DNA of 64,000 bases from an uncultured Sphingomonadaceae bacterium (GCA_947499255.1 CANMNF010000002.1:508430-572429); one strand, 5' to 3'; shown: positions 50,237-59,700, numbered from the stretch's first letter. Program-made: numbers and translations. The notes: a model not told the origin generated them from the letters alone.

Positions 50237-50754
50237 CCAAGACATCGCGCCATGAAATGATCCGTGTGGATCAAGCAGGAGAATTCGGCGCCACCCGCAT
50301 TTACGCAGGCCAGCTTGCAGTGATGGGTGATCGCGGCCCGCATTCAGCGGAAATCCGCGCAATGGCGGAACAAGAGGCCGGGCATAAAGAGAAATTCGAT
50401 GCGTTGATGGCCCGGCGCGGTGTGCGGCCAACGGCTTTGCAGCCATTCTGGTCGGTTGCGGGATACGCGCTTGGGGCAGGCACGGCGTTGCTTGGGCCAG
50501 AAGCTGCGATGGCGTGCACCGCAGCTGTCGAGGAAGAAATTGACAAGCATTATTCCGCGCAGCTTAATGAGCTGGAGCGTGATGGCGATGATCCGGAATT
50601 GGCCGGGATGATCGCAGAATTTCGCGAAGATGAGCGCGAACATCATGAGGCAGCGATTGCAGCAGGCGCTGAAAACGCGCCAGCTTATCCGCTGCTTTCT
50701 GCCGCGATCCGTTTTGGCTGCCGCGCCGCTATTCGTGTTTCGGAGAAGCTTTGA
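50233..50754 (+). CDS. coq7: Demethoxyubiquinone hydroxylase Coq7
   Basis: The ATG at 50233 overlaps the dsbB stop (ATGA). The 173-residue di-iron protein has repeated ExxH-type ligand segments: EQEAGHKEKFD, then EEEIDKHYSAQL and EDEREHHEAAI. It hydroxylates demethoxyubiquinone at ring C6, the penultimate ubiquinone step. Alphaproteobacteria often use Coq7 in place of UbiF. Confidence 0.92.
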   Translation: MTKTSRHEMIRVDQAGEFGATRIYAGQLAVMGDRGPHSAEIRAMAEQEAGHKEKFDALMARRGVRPTALQPFWSVAGYALGAGTALLGPEAAMACTAAVEEEIDKHYSAQLNELERDGDDPELAGMIAEFREDEREHHEAAIAAGAENAPAYPLLSAAIRFGCRAAIRVSEKL

Positions 50755-50828
50755 GGTGTAGCAGGCGCTTCATTGCGCGTTCAAACCGCTGCGCTATATA
50801 CCGCGCCAATATTATGAAGGATGCCTCT

Positions 50829-51443
50829 ATGACCCGCATGTTAGTCACCGGTGTCGCCGCCCTTGCCATTGGCGCGCTTGTCACACCTTCCGCTGCGCAG
50901 GATCAGGCTGGCGACAAGGTCGTTCAAGTGGAGCGGTTTGGCGACGATCCGTGCCCAGCCCTGCCTGATGATGACACCATCATCGTTTGCGTAAAAAGAG
51001 ATGAGGGTGAGCGATATCGCATTCCCCGCAACCTGCGCCGCAGCGATTCCCCTCGTAACGAAAGCTGGACCGCCAATGCGAGTGGTTTGGAAATCATTGA
51101 TCGGTTCGGCGTGTTGAATTGTTCAGCGCAAGGGGCTGGCGGTAGTCTGGGTTGTACGCAAGAGATGATCGACGCGGCCTATGCCGATAAAGAAACCAGT
51201 AGCGATGTTCTGTTCAGCCAATTGATCGCGCAAGAACGCGAGCGCAGGCTTTCCACAATCGATGAAGACGCCGCTGACACACAGGCCCGTGTTGAAGAGC
51301 TTGAGCGTGCCTATCTTGAGCGGCTTGAGGCCGAGCGCGATGCGGATTTGCCGGGCGAAGGCGACACCGCGCCGCCTCCTGAATTGGTGGATGCTGACCG
51401 TGTAGGCCCGCCTCCACCTGATTTCGGAGATGATGCGCAGTAA
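50829..51443 (+). CDS. Secreted protein of unknown function
   Basis: The start ATG at 50829 has GAAGGA upstream; an alternative ATG at 50814 lies five codons earlier. The 204-residue product has a signal peptide (MLVTGVAALAIGALVTPSAA), cysteine-containing regions (FGDDPCPALPDD, ITVCVKR-like segment, and NCSAQGAGGSLGCTQ), a coiled-coil-like Glu-rich stretch and a proline-rich tail. I do not recognise a family. It lies between coq7 and the convergent GFA gene. Confidence 0.7.
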   Translation: MTRMLVTGVAALAIGALVTPSAAQDQAGDKVVQVERFGDDPCPALPDDDTIIVCVKRDEGERYRIPRNLRRSDSPRNESWTANASGLEIIDRFGVLNCSAQGAGGSLGCTQEMIDAAYADKETSSDVLFSQLIAQERERRLSTIDEDAADTQARVEELERAYLERLEAERDADLPGEGDTAPPPELVDADRVGPPPPDFGDDAQ

Positions 51444-51452
51444 TTTTGCGGT

Positions 51453-51854
51453 TCAATCCATTTCGGGAAAGCGTTCAAATGCCGGCAGCTCATGCAGTGT
51501 GGCCATATAGGAGCGCCGCTCTGCCGTTTGTATTTGCGCTTGCGGAACGATGGCGTCCGGCTCGTCCAAAGTAACGGATTGAATATCGACAATGCCGGGC
51601 AGCGCATCTTCATTTATGAAAAACACTGGCGTGCCACATTTTCCGCAAAAGGCCCGCATTGAGCCAGTTGGCCCGACATAGCGCACCGGTTCCCCCTTGG
51701 TCACACGAAACCCCTGCGCTGGCATAGCAAGCCATGCCAGCACCGGCGCACCGCTTGCCATCTGACAATCGCGGCAGTGACATAATGCGTGATGCGCGGG
51801 ATCGCCGCTCGCCTCATACCGGATCGCACCGCAACGACATCCACCCTCGATCAT
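51453..51854 (-). CDS. GFA family protein (glutathione-dependent formaldehyde-activating-like)
   Basis: A 133-residue zinc-binding fold with the GFA cysteine pattern GGCRCGAIRYE, HALCHCRDC and CGKCGTPVF. Most GFA-domain proteins do not activate formaldehyde and have unknown substrates. The second ATG in the frame (51854, MIEGGCRCG) gives the typical N-terminus. It follows the enoyl-ACP reductase gene on the same strand. Confidence 0.88.
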   Translation of the reverse strand: MIEGGCRCGAIRYEASGDPAHHALCHCRDCQMASGAPVLAWLAMPAQGFRVTKGEPVRYVGPTGSMRAFCGKCGTPVFFINEDALPGIVDIQSVTLDEPDAIVPQAQIQTAERRSYMATLHELPAFERFPEMD

Positions 51855-51903
51855 ATTCGCCTCCACTCTTCAAGAATGGACGAACATATCACGAACGCGT
51901 GCG

Positions 51904-52707
51904 TTATACGAGGGAGATGTCGGGCGCGTCTTCCTGCTTCATACCGACAACGTGATACCCGGCATCCACATGATGCGTTTCGCCCGTCACGCCGGATGAG
52001 AGATCGCTGCAGAAATACAGACCTGCACCGCCCACATCATCAATCGTGACATTGCGCCGCAGCGGCGAATTCAGCTCATTCCATTTCAGGATATAGCGGA
52101 AATCGCCAATCCCACTTGCCGCCAGTGTTTTGATTGGCCCTGCGCTGATCGCATTCACGCGGATGCCTTCCGGGCCAAGGTCATTTGCGAGATATTGCAC
52201 GCTTGTTTCCAGCGCGGCTTTGGCCACACCCATAACATTGTAATGCGGGATGACTTTTTCCGCGCCGTAATAGGTTAGCGTGATGATACTGCCGCCATCT
52301 TTCATCAAAGGCCGTGCACGCTTTGCAGCAGCGACCAGCGAATAGGCAGAAATGTTCATCGTCATCAAAAAGTTTTCAAGGCTGGTATCGACATACTGGC
52401 CGCGCAGCTCGTTCTTGTCTGAAAAGCCGATTGCATGGACGAGGAAATCCAGCTTGCCCCAGCGCTTCTCAATTTCGGCAAAGGCGGTGTCCATCGCTTC
52501 CATGTTGGAGACATCGCATTCGATCAGAAAATCGCTGCCCACGCGTTCAGCAAGAGGTCCGACGCGCTTTTTCAACGCCTCACCTTGATAGGAGAAGGCC
52601 ATTTCTGCCCCCGCTTCGTGCAGCTTTTGTGCGATTCCCCAGGCCAGCGATTTGTCATTTGCCAGACCCATAATCAGGCCACGCTTGCCCTGCATTAGCG
52701 ATGTCAT
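51904..52707 (-). CDS. fabI: NADH-dependent enoyl-ACP reductase
   Basis: A 267-residue short-chain dehydrogenase with the FabI start MQGKRGLIMGLANDKSLAWG, the NAD-binding Gly motif and the catalytic Tyr-x6-Lys region (TYYGAEKVIPHYNVMGVAKAA). It completes each fatty acid elongation cycle. Its ATG overlaps the YihY stop by four bases. FabI is the usual triclosan target. Confidence 0.95.
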   Translation of the reverse strand: MTSLMQGKRGLIMGLANDKSLAWGIAQKLHEAGAEMAFSYQGEALKKRVGPLAERVGSDFLIECDVSNMEAMDTAFAEIEKRWGKLDFLVHAIGFSDKNELRGQYVDTSLENFLMTMNISAYSLVAAAKRARPLMKDGGSIITLTYYGAEKVIPHYNVMGVAKAALETSVQYLANDLGPEGIRVNAISAGPIKTLAASGIGDFRYILKWNELNSPLRRNVTIDDVGGAGLYFCSDLSSGVTGETHHVDAGYHVVGMKQEDAPDISLV

Positions 52708-53669
52708 TGAGAACCCTCCTCATTATTCTGCGCCGCTCCGTCCGAGCGTTTGCCCGACCGCACCCCGTCATCATCAGGTGCACCAGCCAATGCAGCGTTC
52801 AATTCTGCTCCTGCCACCATCCCTAAGCCGACAAGCCAGAAAAAGAAAAGCGCGATCATGAAACCGGCCAAGGAACCATAGGTCAAATCATAAGCCAAAA
52901 CACTGCTCAAAAGCGGCGGCAAAGTAACTGTCACCAGTATCCACCAGGACGTGACCAGCAATGCGCCAGGCCATTTGGGATACCGCCGCTTGCGATATTC
53001 AGCCGGGGTGAGCGCCACAAAAAGCATATAGAGCGCCCCGAACAAACCAATGCCCGGCACCACGCGAGACAGCGAAAGCCCTCCCATCGCATCCGCCAAA
53101 TCGGGGATATAGGCCGAAATCACCTGCTGCGCTGTCCCGATGGCGACTTGCGCGATGAGAGAAAGCAGTAAAAGCAGCACAGCGCCAATGATGATCCCGG
53201 CAGAAAAAATGCGATACTGCCAAAATGCTCTGTTGGCCCCGGTGCTGTAGGCTTTGCGCAAAATGTCCCGGATCGTTTCGATAAGCCCGCCAACGGTCCA
53301 CAGGCCAATAAGCCCGCCGATCCACAATAACCACCCGCTACGCGCATTGACGACATTGCGCGCGACCGGCCCGATGACATCGGCGACAATCGGCGGCAGC
53401 GCGACAAGGATCGCATTGACCGTCGCCATGCGGTCCGCCTCTTCGCCAATGGCGGCAAAAATGGCAGCGCCGGTAATGCAAAATGGAAAGATCGCCAGCA
53501 CCGACATATAAGCCAGATTGCCAGCGTGAATGGTGCCATCATTGAAACAGCGTACCACCACGCGGCGAGCCACTTCATAAACGCGGCGCGCAAGGCTGTT
53601 TGGCGCAATATCCTTTGCAGGTTGAGTCAGGAGCCCAGCCCCTTGCGCGGATCCTCCCCATCGCTCCAT
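52704..53669 (-). CDS. YihY/virulence factor BrkB family membrane protein
   Basis: A 321-residue protein with about six transmembrane segments; the YihY/BrkB signature is in FNDGTIHAGNLAYMSVLAIFPF at the start and SSVLAYDLTYGSLAGFMIALFFFW at the end. Function is unsettled. The 5' end overlaps the dnaJ-type gene by 43 bases, so its true start may be slightly later, but no better ATG precedes the domain. fabI follows. Confidence 0.85.
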   Translation of the reverse strand: MERWGGSAQGAGLLTQPAKDIAPNSLARRVYEVARRVVVRCFNDGTIHAGNLAYMSVLAIFPFCITGAAIFAAIGEEADRMATVNAILVALPPIVADVIGPVARNVVNARSGWLLWIGGLIGLWTVGGLIETIRDILRKAYSTGANRAFWQYRIFSAGIIIGAVLLLLLSLIAQVAIGTAQQVISAYIPDLADAMGGLSLSRVVPGIGLFGALYMLFVALTPAEYRKRRYPKWPGALLVTSWWILVTVTLPPLLSSVLAYDLTYGSLAGFMIALFFFWLVGLGMVAGAELNAALAGAPDDDGVRSGKRSDGAAQNNEEGSQ

Positions 53670-54622
53670 CCATCGAGCCGCTTTTGCAGCTCTGTCAGGT
53701 CATCGGGGAGCTGAATTTCCAATGTTACCAATTGATCTCCGCGGGCTCCGCTTTTGCGCGAAAAGCCCTTACCCTTAAGGCGCAAAACTTTGCCTGAGCT
53801 GGAGCCAGGTGACACTTTGAGCATGACCGGACCATCTACGGTTGGCACTTTCACTTTTCCGCCATTGACCGCTTCATCCAGTGTGATTGGCAGATCGAGC
53901 CGTACATCGTCACCTGTGCGAGAGAAATCAGGATGCGATTGGATAGTGATCGTCACAATGCCATCGCCTGCGCCCGACGGTCCATGCTGACCTTTGCCTT
54001 TAAGGCGCATCTGTGTGCCATCTTCAACGCCTGCGGGCAGTTTGAGATCGATTGTCTTGCCATCTGCAAGTGTGATGCGTTGTTTGGCCAAAGTTGCCGC
54101 ATCCACAAATGGAACAGACAACTTGTAGCTGATATTGGCGCCTTTACGCGGCGGTGGAGGGGCAGAGCGTCCAAATTGCCCGGATGACCGCGCACCGCCG
54201 CCAGAACCACGACCAAACAAGCCTTCGAACAGATCGCCCAGATCCACCTCATCAGAATTGTCAAAACCATCATAGCTGCGTCCAGCACCGCCGTGCTGAC
54301 CTGGCCCATTGGGCCGGGCGCCGGAAAATCCGCCTGACGCTCCGCCAAATCCACCGCCAAAACCGCCCCCATAGCCGCCTGCGCCAAAGGGATGGGTGGG
54401 ATTGCCTTCGCTATCGATTTCGCCGCGATCAAACTGCGCGCGCTTTGAAGTGTCCGACAACAGATCATACGCCTGCGTCACCTCGCTAAAGCGTTCTGAG
54501 GCGCGCGGATTGTCTTTATTCCTGTCAGGATGCAGCTCTTTAGCCAGCTTGCGATAGGCTGACTTGATGTCAGTTTCGCTAGCTGTAGGGCTTATGCCAA
54601 GAGTGGAATAGGGATCTGCCAT
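53627..54622 (-). CDS. DnaJ-class B cochaperone (CbpA-like)
   Basis: The 331-residue protein has a J domain (HPD in AKELHPDRNK), a Gly/Phe-rich linker (about residues 80-130, FGAGGYGGGFGGGFGG), and C-terminal beta domains with no zinc finger, as in CbpA. It stimulates DnaK. It is divergent from pdxH with 146 bp between, an arrangement common in alphaproteobacteria. Confidence 0.9.
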   Translation of the reverse strand: MADPYSTLGISPTASETDIKSAYRKLAKELHPDRNKDNPRASERFSEVTQAYDLLSDTSKRAQFDRGEIDSEGNPTHPFGAGGYGGGFGGGFGGASGGFSGARPNGPGQHGGAGRSYDGFDNSDEVDLGDLFEGLFGRGSGGGARSSGQFGRSAPPPPRKGANISYKLSVPFVDAATLAKQRITLADGKTIDLKLPAGVEDGTQMRLKGKGQHGPSGAGDGIVTITIQSHPDFSRTGDDVRLDLPITLDEAVNGGKVKVPTVDGPVMLKVSPGSSSGKVLRLKGKGFSRKSGARGDQLVTLEIQLPDDLTELQKRLDGWSDGEDPRKGLGS

Positions 54623-54768
54623 GGTGTTTTAGCTAGGTAATGCAATGATGTTAGGCAAGCGGGCTTTCCAGTTTGGACGCTTCCCATGAAGGAATAGGGG
54701 CGATAATGCCCGCAGGCACAAAGCACAATGTCACATTTTCAACGCGTCAAACAAGCAAGGGTAATTTG

Positions 54769-55380
54769 ATGAGCGATAGCAGCAATGCCATTCCAATTGC
54801 CGATCCTTTCGCGCTGTTTAACGTGTGGTTTGATGAAGCAAAGGCAAGCGAGCCAAACGATCCCAACGCAATGGCTCTGGCAACGGCCACGCCGCAAGGT
54901 GCACCTTCTGTTCGGATGGTCTTGCTCAAAGGACATGATGCGCGTGGATTTGTGTTTTACACCAATGCCCAAAGCCGCAAGGGCACAGAAATCTGCGCCA
55001 ATCTGCAAGCGTCCTTGCTGTTTCACTGGAAAAGCCTGCGCCGCCAAATACGGATCGACGGCCTTCTAGAACAAGTCAGCGAAGCCGATGCCGATGCCTA
55101 TTTCCATTCGCGACCTTTTGTCAGCCAAGTAGGCTCCGCCGCCTCGGATCAATCGCGCGCGCTGGACAGCCGGCAAACCTATCTGGACCGTGTCGAAGCG
55201 ATAGCGCAAGCTTACCAGGATGCAGGCAAAGTGCCACGTCCGCCGCATTGGACGGGCTTTCGCCTTAGCCCGCAACAGATAGAATTCTGGCAGGATCGTC
55301 CCAATCGGCTGCATGAACGCAGGCAGTTCAATCGCGACAATGCGGCAGGTGACTGGTCCAGCACACTTCTTTATCCTTGA
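54769..55380 (+). CDS. pdxH: Pyridoxamine 5'-phosphate oxidase
   Basis: The start ATG at 54769 follows AAGGGTAA; upstream in-frame ATGs lack family similarity. The 203-residue FMN enzyme has PSVRMVLLKGHDARGFVFYT, the FMN-binding SRKGTEI, and the C-terminal PNRLHERR motif with the product-site Arg. It makes pyridoxal 5'-phosphate. A PhzF family gene follows after 13 bp. Confidence 0.94.
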   Translation: MSDSSNAIPIADPFALFNVWFDEAKASEPNDPNAMALATATPQGAPSVRMVLLKGHDARGFVFYTNAQSRKGTEICANLQASLLFHWKSLRRQIRIDGLLEQVSEADADAYFHSRPFVSQVGSAASDQSRALDSRQTYLDRVEAIAQAYQDAGKVPRPPHWTGFRLSPQQIEFWQDRPNRLHERRQFNRDNAAGDWSSTLLYP

Positions 55381-55393
55381 GGAACACGGCACC

Positions 55394-56194
55394 ATGAAGA
55401 GCATTCCGTACTGGCACGTTGACGCTTTTGCCTCACGCCCATTTGGCGGCAATCAAGCGGCCGTCATGATCCTTGAAAAATGGCTGGACGATGCCGTTTT
55501 GCAAAAGATTGCGGCTGAAAACATGTTTCCTGAAACCGCCTTTGTCGTGCCAACACCTGATGGCAAAGCGGATTATGCCCTGCGTTGGTTTACGCCAAAG
55601 ATGGAAGTTGCATTATGTGGCCATGCCACGTTGGCTTCGGGCCATGTGGTTCTGGGACAAGAGACATCGGGCAATATGGTGTCATTTGCCACGCGCAAGG
55701 CAGGCATTCTTGAAGTCGCCCGGGCTGATCATGGGTATGACCTGGCGCTGCCCGCAACCACGGTGGATGGCGCTGCACCGCAAAATATCGCGGATGGATT
55801 GCGCGCAGAACCCGAAGAGCTGCTGTATAATGACAAACGCTATGTGATTGCGCGTTTTGCCAATGAAGCGGCCGTGCGGGCGTTGGAGCCGGATATGGAA
55901 CTGCTTGCATCGACAGGTGACACCATGTTCATGGCAACTGCGCAAGGAGACAAGACAGACGTGGTTAGCCGCGTTTTTGTGCCCGGCGCAGGTATTCCAG
56001 AGGATAGCGCTACTGGCTCTGCCCATGCCGCTCTCACACCTTATTGGGCCAAGCGTTTGGGCCGCAACGAATTCACCGCGCACCAGGCATCACAACGCGG
56101 CGGAGATTTGACTTGCCGGCTTGATGGGGATCGCGCCATTTTGGGCGGGCAATGTGTGACTGTGGTTGAAGGTCGATTTTATCTGAATGGATAA
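55394..56194 (+). CDS. PhzF family isomerase
   Basis: A 266-residue protein of the PhzF/diaminopimelate-epimerase fold: VDAFASRPFGGNQAAV at the start, catalytic glutamate E47 in FPETAFV, and the GHATLASGHVV and DSATGSAHAAL motifs. The physiological reaction is unknown outside phenazine synthesis. It overlaps the convergent serine hydrolase gene by 16 bases. Confidence 0.87.
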   Translation: MKSIPYWHVDAFASRPFGGNQAAVMILEKWLDDAVLQKIAAENMFPETAFVVPTPDGKADYALRWFTPKMEVALCGHATLASGHVVLGQETSGNMVSFATRKAGILEVARADHGYDLALPATTVDGAAPQNIADGLRAEPEELLYNDKRYVIARFANEAAVRALEPDMELLASTGDTMFMATAQGDKTDVVSRVFVPGAGIPEDSATGSAHAALTPYWAKRLGRNEFTAHQASQRGGDLTCRLDGDRAILGGQCVTVVEGRFYLNG

Positions 56195-57324
56195 AGCGCG
56201 AAAATATCGGCGATACGTTCTTCGACCGCGCTTCCTTCATCGCCTTGGGATTTGCCAAGCCGTACGATTGTAAGGCGCTGTTGGGGTGAGACATGGACGA
56301 ATTGGCCCAGATGTCCGCGCAATCCGTAAATGTCTTCAGAAACACGCCCTTCAAAAAAGCCATCGCGATCTTCGGCTTCAACATTGCGGTTAAGCCAGAC
56401 CTGCGCCCCATAATCAGGCGATACAGGGCTTGGCTTGACCATAAAATCGATCCAGCCTTTTGGAACCACCTGCACCCCATTGGCGACGCCGCGATTGCGC
56501 ATAAATTCACCAAATTTGCCCCAGTCACGCGCGGTCGCGAACATGAAACTGCCCCCGACCAGCGTTCCCGAAGCATCATATTCCCCCTGTAAGCTTGGCA
56601 CATCGAGCGGTACCGCAAGACGCGTATCGATAAACTCGGCCATTGCGGCTTGCCGTTCCAAAGGGGAACCACCCGGCGCCAGCAGATCGGTGATGATGTC
56701 TGCCAAAATCACGCTGGTGGAAGAAGAATAGGTGAAATCAGTGCCAGCTGGTTGGGCAAGCGGCTGTGCCTTGGCCCAGCGCGCCATATCGCCGCGCCCT
56801 TCAAGCAGCAGCATGCGCACCTCTGATGCTTCGTAAATTGGATCGCAATTTTCGCAATGATCCAGGCCGGATCGCATTTGCAGCAAATGCCGCAAGGTAA
56901 TGCCTCCGCGCGGATCGCCGGACCGCTGCCATTGCGCGATAGGCGGCGGATCATCCAGTGCAAGGCGTCCGTCAGCCACCATGATGCCTGTAAGAACGCC
57001 CGTGACCGTTTTGCTCATCGACCAACCAATAAGCGGCATCCGGGCATCATAACCCTCGCCATACCGTTCTGCGACAAGCGCGCCATCATGATAAATCAGC
57101 AGCGCGCGCGTTTCACCCATCGCTTCATCTGTGAACAAGCTGTCGACTGTTCGCGCCAATTGTTCGCGCGGGACGCCCGGTTCAGGAACTACCGCTTCCA
57201 ATGCTGCTTGGGGCAAAGGCGGCAAAGGTGGTGGTCCGTCTTGTCCGCAAGAAGCCAGCAACAAAGCCGCCAACAGGCTTGGCGTTAGGGATCGCGCGCG
57301 GCTAAGAAGGCTTGTAGATCGCAT
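56179..57324 (-). CDS. Lipoprotein serine hydrolase (beta-lactamase/class C fold)
   Basis: The 381-residue protein starts at ATG 57324 (MRSTSLLSRARSL) with a lipobox LLLASC, then a beta-lactamase-type domain with the SxxK serine GWSMSKTV, the YSSS (Tyr-x-Ser) motif in DFTYSSSTSV and a late GHLGQFVH turn. It likely acts as an esterase or peptidase anchored in the envelope. The longer open frame upstream has no signal. It diverges by 32 bp from the small cysteine protein gene. Confidence 0.87.
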   Translation of the reverse strand: MRSTSLLSRARSLTPSLLAALLLASCGQDGPPPLPPLPQAALEAVVPEPGVPREQLARTVDSLFTDEAMGETRALLIYHDGALVAERYGEGYDARMPLIGWSMSKTVTGVLTGIMVADGRLALDDPPPIAQWQRSGDPRGGITLRHLLQMRSGLDHCENCDPIYEASEVRMLLLEGRGDMARWAKAQPLAQPAGTDFTYSSSTSVILADIITDLLAPGGSPLERQAAMAEFIDTRLAVPLDVPSLQGEYDASGTLVGGSFMFATARDWGKFGEFMRNRGVANGVQVVPKGWIDFMVKPSPVSPDYGAQVWLNRNVEAEDRDGFFEGRVSEDIYGLRGHLGQFVHVSPQQRLTIVRLGKSQGDEGSAVEERIADIFALYPFR

Positions 57325-57356
57325 GGCGCGGCAACCAATCAGGCAGGCATACAAGA

Positions 57357-57692
57357 ATGGCAACTGCAAATCGCAAGAGAATTCCCTGGTTGGGAATTGT
57401 GTTGGCGCTGGTCGCGATTTTCGTGGTGGCATGGTGGCTGTTTGGCGACAATGCGCGCAGCTTTGCCAAAACAGGTACCGCGTATGGAGCAAAAACGGCG
57501 TGTTCGTGCCGCTATATCAGTGGACGCGATCTGGATTCATGTGGCGATGATTTTATTTCAGGAATGGCTCTGATCATGTTGAGCGAAGATGAAGCTGCGC
57601 GAAGTGTCACAGCAAGCATGCCATTTGTTGCCGACAATACCGCTCAGTTCCGCGAAGGCTTTGGCTGTGTACTGGAGCCTTGGGAAGGCTAA
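57357..57692 (+). CDS. Small membrane-anchored protein with conserved cysteines
   Basis: A 111-residue protein with one hydrophobic segment (residues about 11-29, LGIVLALVAIFVVAWWLFG) and then four cysteines, C49, C51, C62 and C104, in TACSCRYISGRDLDSC and FGCVLEPW. A short Asp-rich segment and FISGMALIMLS lie between. I do not recognise the family, but it starts 32 bp from the serine hydrolase gene on the other strand, a divergent arrangement suggesting shared control and possibly a shared envelope role. Confidence 0.65.
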   Translation: MATANRKRIPWLGIVLALVAIFVVAWWLFGDNARSFAKTGTAYGAKTACSCRYISGRDLDSCGDDFISGMALIMLSEDEAARSVTASMPFVADNTAQFREGFGCVLEPWEG

Positions 57693-57707
57693 GACATTTG
57701 CATATGG

Positions 57708-58865
57708 CTAAGCCGGAGCGGCCTTCGTTGTCTCTAACCAGCCGCCACCGACCACACGTTCTCCGCAATACAAAACCGCAGCCTGTCCGGGCGCGACACC
57801 AAATTCAGGATTTTCAAAACGAATCCGCACAGATGCACCATCACCCAGCGGACCATCCAGTGTAACCGGAACCGGCTTGGAAAGGCTGCGCACTTTGGCC
57901 GTTAGCGGCGCATCGGGCAGCGGACCAATGCGATTGGTTTCGATAATTTGCGCCTCGCTCACCGCCAGCATGTGCTTGGGCCCCACGCGCACTTCGCCAG
58001 ATGCCGCGTCCAGTTCGACGACATAAAGCGGCTGCGGCTGTCCGCCGATATCAAGCCCGCGCCTTTGGCCCACCGTATAGTGAATGATGCCGGGATGCTC
58101 GCCCAGAACTTCACCGCTTTGGGCGTGGACGATACTGCCGGGCGTTCCGCCTTCGGGACGCAGTGATTTCACAATGCGCGCATAATCGCCATCGGGCACA
58201 AAACAGATGTCCTGACTATCGGGCTTTGCTGCCACGCGCAGACCCGCCTCTTCGGCCAATTCACGCACCTGCGCTTTGGGCAGGCCGCCAAGCGGGAAGC
58301 GCAGATAATCAAGCTGCGCATCGGTGGTCGCGTATAAAAAGTACGACTGATCGCGCGCCGGATCGAGCGCGCGGTGCAATTGTGGCCCGGCTTGCCCCAT
58401 CACCCGGCGAACATAATGCCCCGTGGCCAAACAATCTGCGCCAAGTTCGCGCGCCATGCGGAACAGGTCGGTAAATTTGGGGCCCATATTGCAGCGAATG
58501 CATGGGATTGGCGTGCGCCCGGCGAGATAATCATCGGCAAATTGTTCGACCACTTCTTCGCGAAACGCGCTTTCATGATCGAACACGTAATGCGCAATGC
58601 CCAGTCGATCCGACACAGCCTGCGCATCGCGAATATCATCGCCAGCACAACATGCACCTTTGCGCCCTGTTGCTGCACCATAATCATAAAGCTGCAAAGT
58701 AATGCCGATGACCTCAGCTCCGCTTTGTGCAGCAAGGGCGGCGACAACAGAGCTATCCACGCCGCCCGACATGGCCACAACAATGCGGCATTCGGACGCC
58801 GCGCGCGGCAAGTCGAAAAGAGCCTCGGCATTAACCGAGAGCGGTGAGGATGCTGGTGTCATCAT
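57708..58865 (-). CDS. mnmA: tRNA-specific 2-thiouridylase MnmA
   Basis: The 385-residue protein has the PP-loop [11 protein letters not shown], the catalytic cysteine pair PCIRCN and [10 protein letters not shown], and C-terminal beta-barrel [11 protein letters not shown]. It thiolates U34 at position 2, completing the wobble modification started by MnmE/MnmG elsewhere in this window. It diverges from the gene beside sciP, so the first bases of that gene overlap or neighbour its promoter. Confidence 0.94.
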   Translation of the reverse strand: MMTPASSPLSVNAEALFDLPRAASECRIVVAMSGGVDSSVVAALAAQSGAEVIGITLQLYDYGAATGRKGACCAGDDIRDAQAVSDRLGIAHYVFDHESAFREEVVEQFADDYLAGRTPIPCIRCNMGPKFTDLFRMARELGADCLATGHYVRRVMGQAGPQLHRALDPARDQSYFLYATTDAQLDYLRFPLGGLPKAQVRELAEEAGLRVAAKPDSQDICFVPDGDYARIVKSLRPEGGTPGSIVHAQSGEVLGEHPGIIHYTVGQRRGLDIGGQPQPLYVVELDAASGEVRVGPKHMLAVSEAQIIETNRIGPLPDAPLTAKVRSLSKPVPVTLDGPLGDGASVRIRFENPEFGVAPGQAAVLYCGERVVGGGWLETTKAAPA

Positions 58866-58914
58866 AGATGCAGGCGCGCATACACTAGGAAGCGCTCTGC
58901 GCCAATTCCCTGAT

Positions 58915-59331
58915 TTGCTCGCTAACTTGCGGTTAAGAGATGCTTTACCTGATATTGACCCTTGGTGCGCTAAGGCCGCCAGGATGTTTGAAGGAAAGCC
59001 ACCTTTTGCCCCTGAGGCCTATGATCATTCTGCCCATGCCAAGGCGGGTGACACGCTGCGCACATTGTCATGGACCGATCTTGTGACCAAGCTTGAAGCT
59101 GCGCGCGATTTGCGTGCTGCCCTGGCTGGTGAGAAGCCACCGCATAGCCAGAAGGATGAGGCAAGCTTTGATGCAAGCAGTGCGCATCATCTGGCCGAAC
59201 AGCAAGAGACTTTCCCTGCAAAAAGCGAATCACCCGTTAACCCTTTGGATTCAGGCAATCGCAAAGAGACTGGCGGTAATAACGGCCCTAGCGAAAACAA
59301 ACCCCACAGGGTCTGCCGAGGACGCACATGA
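58915..59331 (+). CDS. Unknown protein coupled to sciP
   Basis: The open frame ends with TGA at 59329-59331, overlapping the sciP ATG (ATGA), so translation is likely coupled. Residues include the recurring-looking [21 protein letters not shown] helix and an N-terminal [17 protein letters not shown]. The frame extends back into mnmA antisense, so the start is uncertain: TTG 58915 or ATG 58984 (preceded by AAGG). The C-terminal third is low-complexity. I know this type from other sphingomonads only as an unnamed gene; function unknown. Confidence 0.6.
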   Translation: MLANLRLRDALPDIDPWCAKAARMFEGKPPFAPEAYDHSAHAKAGDTLRTLSWTDLVTKLEAARDLRAALAGEKPPHSQKDEASFDASSAHHLAEQQETFPAKSESPVNPLDSGNRKETGGNNGPSENKPHRVCRGRT

Positions 59332-59627
59332 TTGAGAACCAGAAAATCCGCCCCGACAAAGTCATCGGCCCCCTGGGTGAGCCGCTGACAATTGACGACT
59401 TGCCTTCGCCAAAGACACGGCGCTGGGTTGTGCGTCGCAAGGCCGAAGTGGTTGCTGCGGTAAACGGCGGTTTGCTCACGATAGACGAAGTACTCGAACG
59501 CTATGGCCTTACGCTTGAGGAATTTGCCGGTTGGCAACGCGCTGTTGATCGTTCGGGGATGCAGGGCCTGCGCGTGACCCGTATTCAGCACTACCGTGAC
59601 CTATATGAACGCCAGCTCAAATACTGA
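59328..59627 (+). CDS. sciP: SciP-like CtrA inhibitory protein (DUF1153)
   Basis: A 99-residue DUF1153 protein, with IRPDKVIGPLGEPLTIDDLPS, TRRWVVRRKAEVVAAV and the helix-turn-helix GLTLEEFAGWQRAVDRSG. In Caulobacter SciP binds CtrA-regulated promoters and blocks CtrA activation at the start of the cell cycle. Its ATG overlaps the preceding unknown ORF. A CtrA-type box is present at 26902, so the window contains both sides of the circuit. Confidence 0.9.
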   Translation: MIENQKIRPDKVIGPLGEPLTIDDLPSPKTRRWVVRRKAEVVAAVNGGLLTIDEVLERYGLTLEEFAGWQRAVDRSGMQGLRVTRIQHYRDLYERQLKY

Positions 59628-59700
59628 TATTCTTCGGCTCAAGCAGGCCGACAAGCAGGCCGATTTGTCTAAACCCCTACCTTGCGCCTATCGTGGCCTC

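Noticed and set aside
58702-58914. Extension of the sciP-upstream ORF back into mnmA
   Set aside because: It would overlap mnmA antisense by more than 160 bases and has no homologous look, so a later start was chosen.
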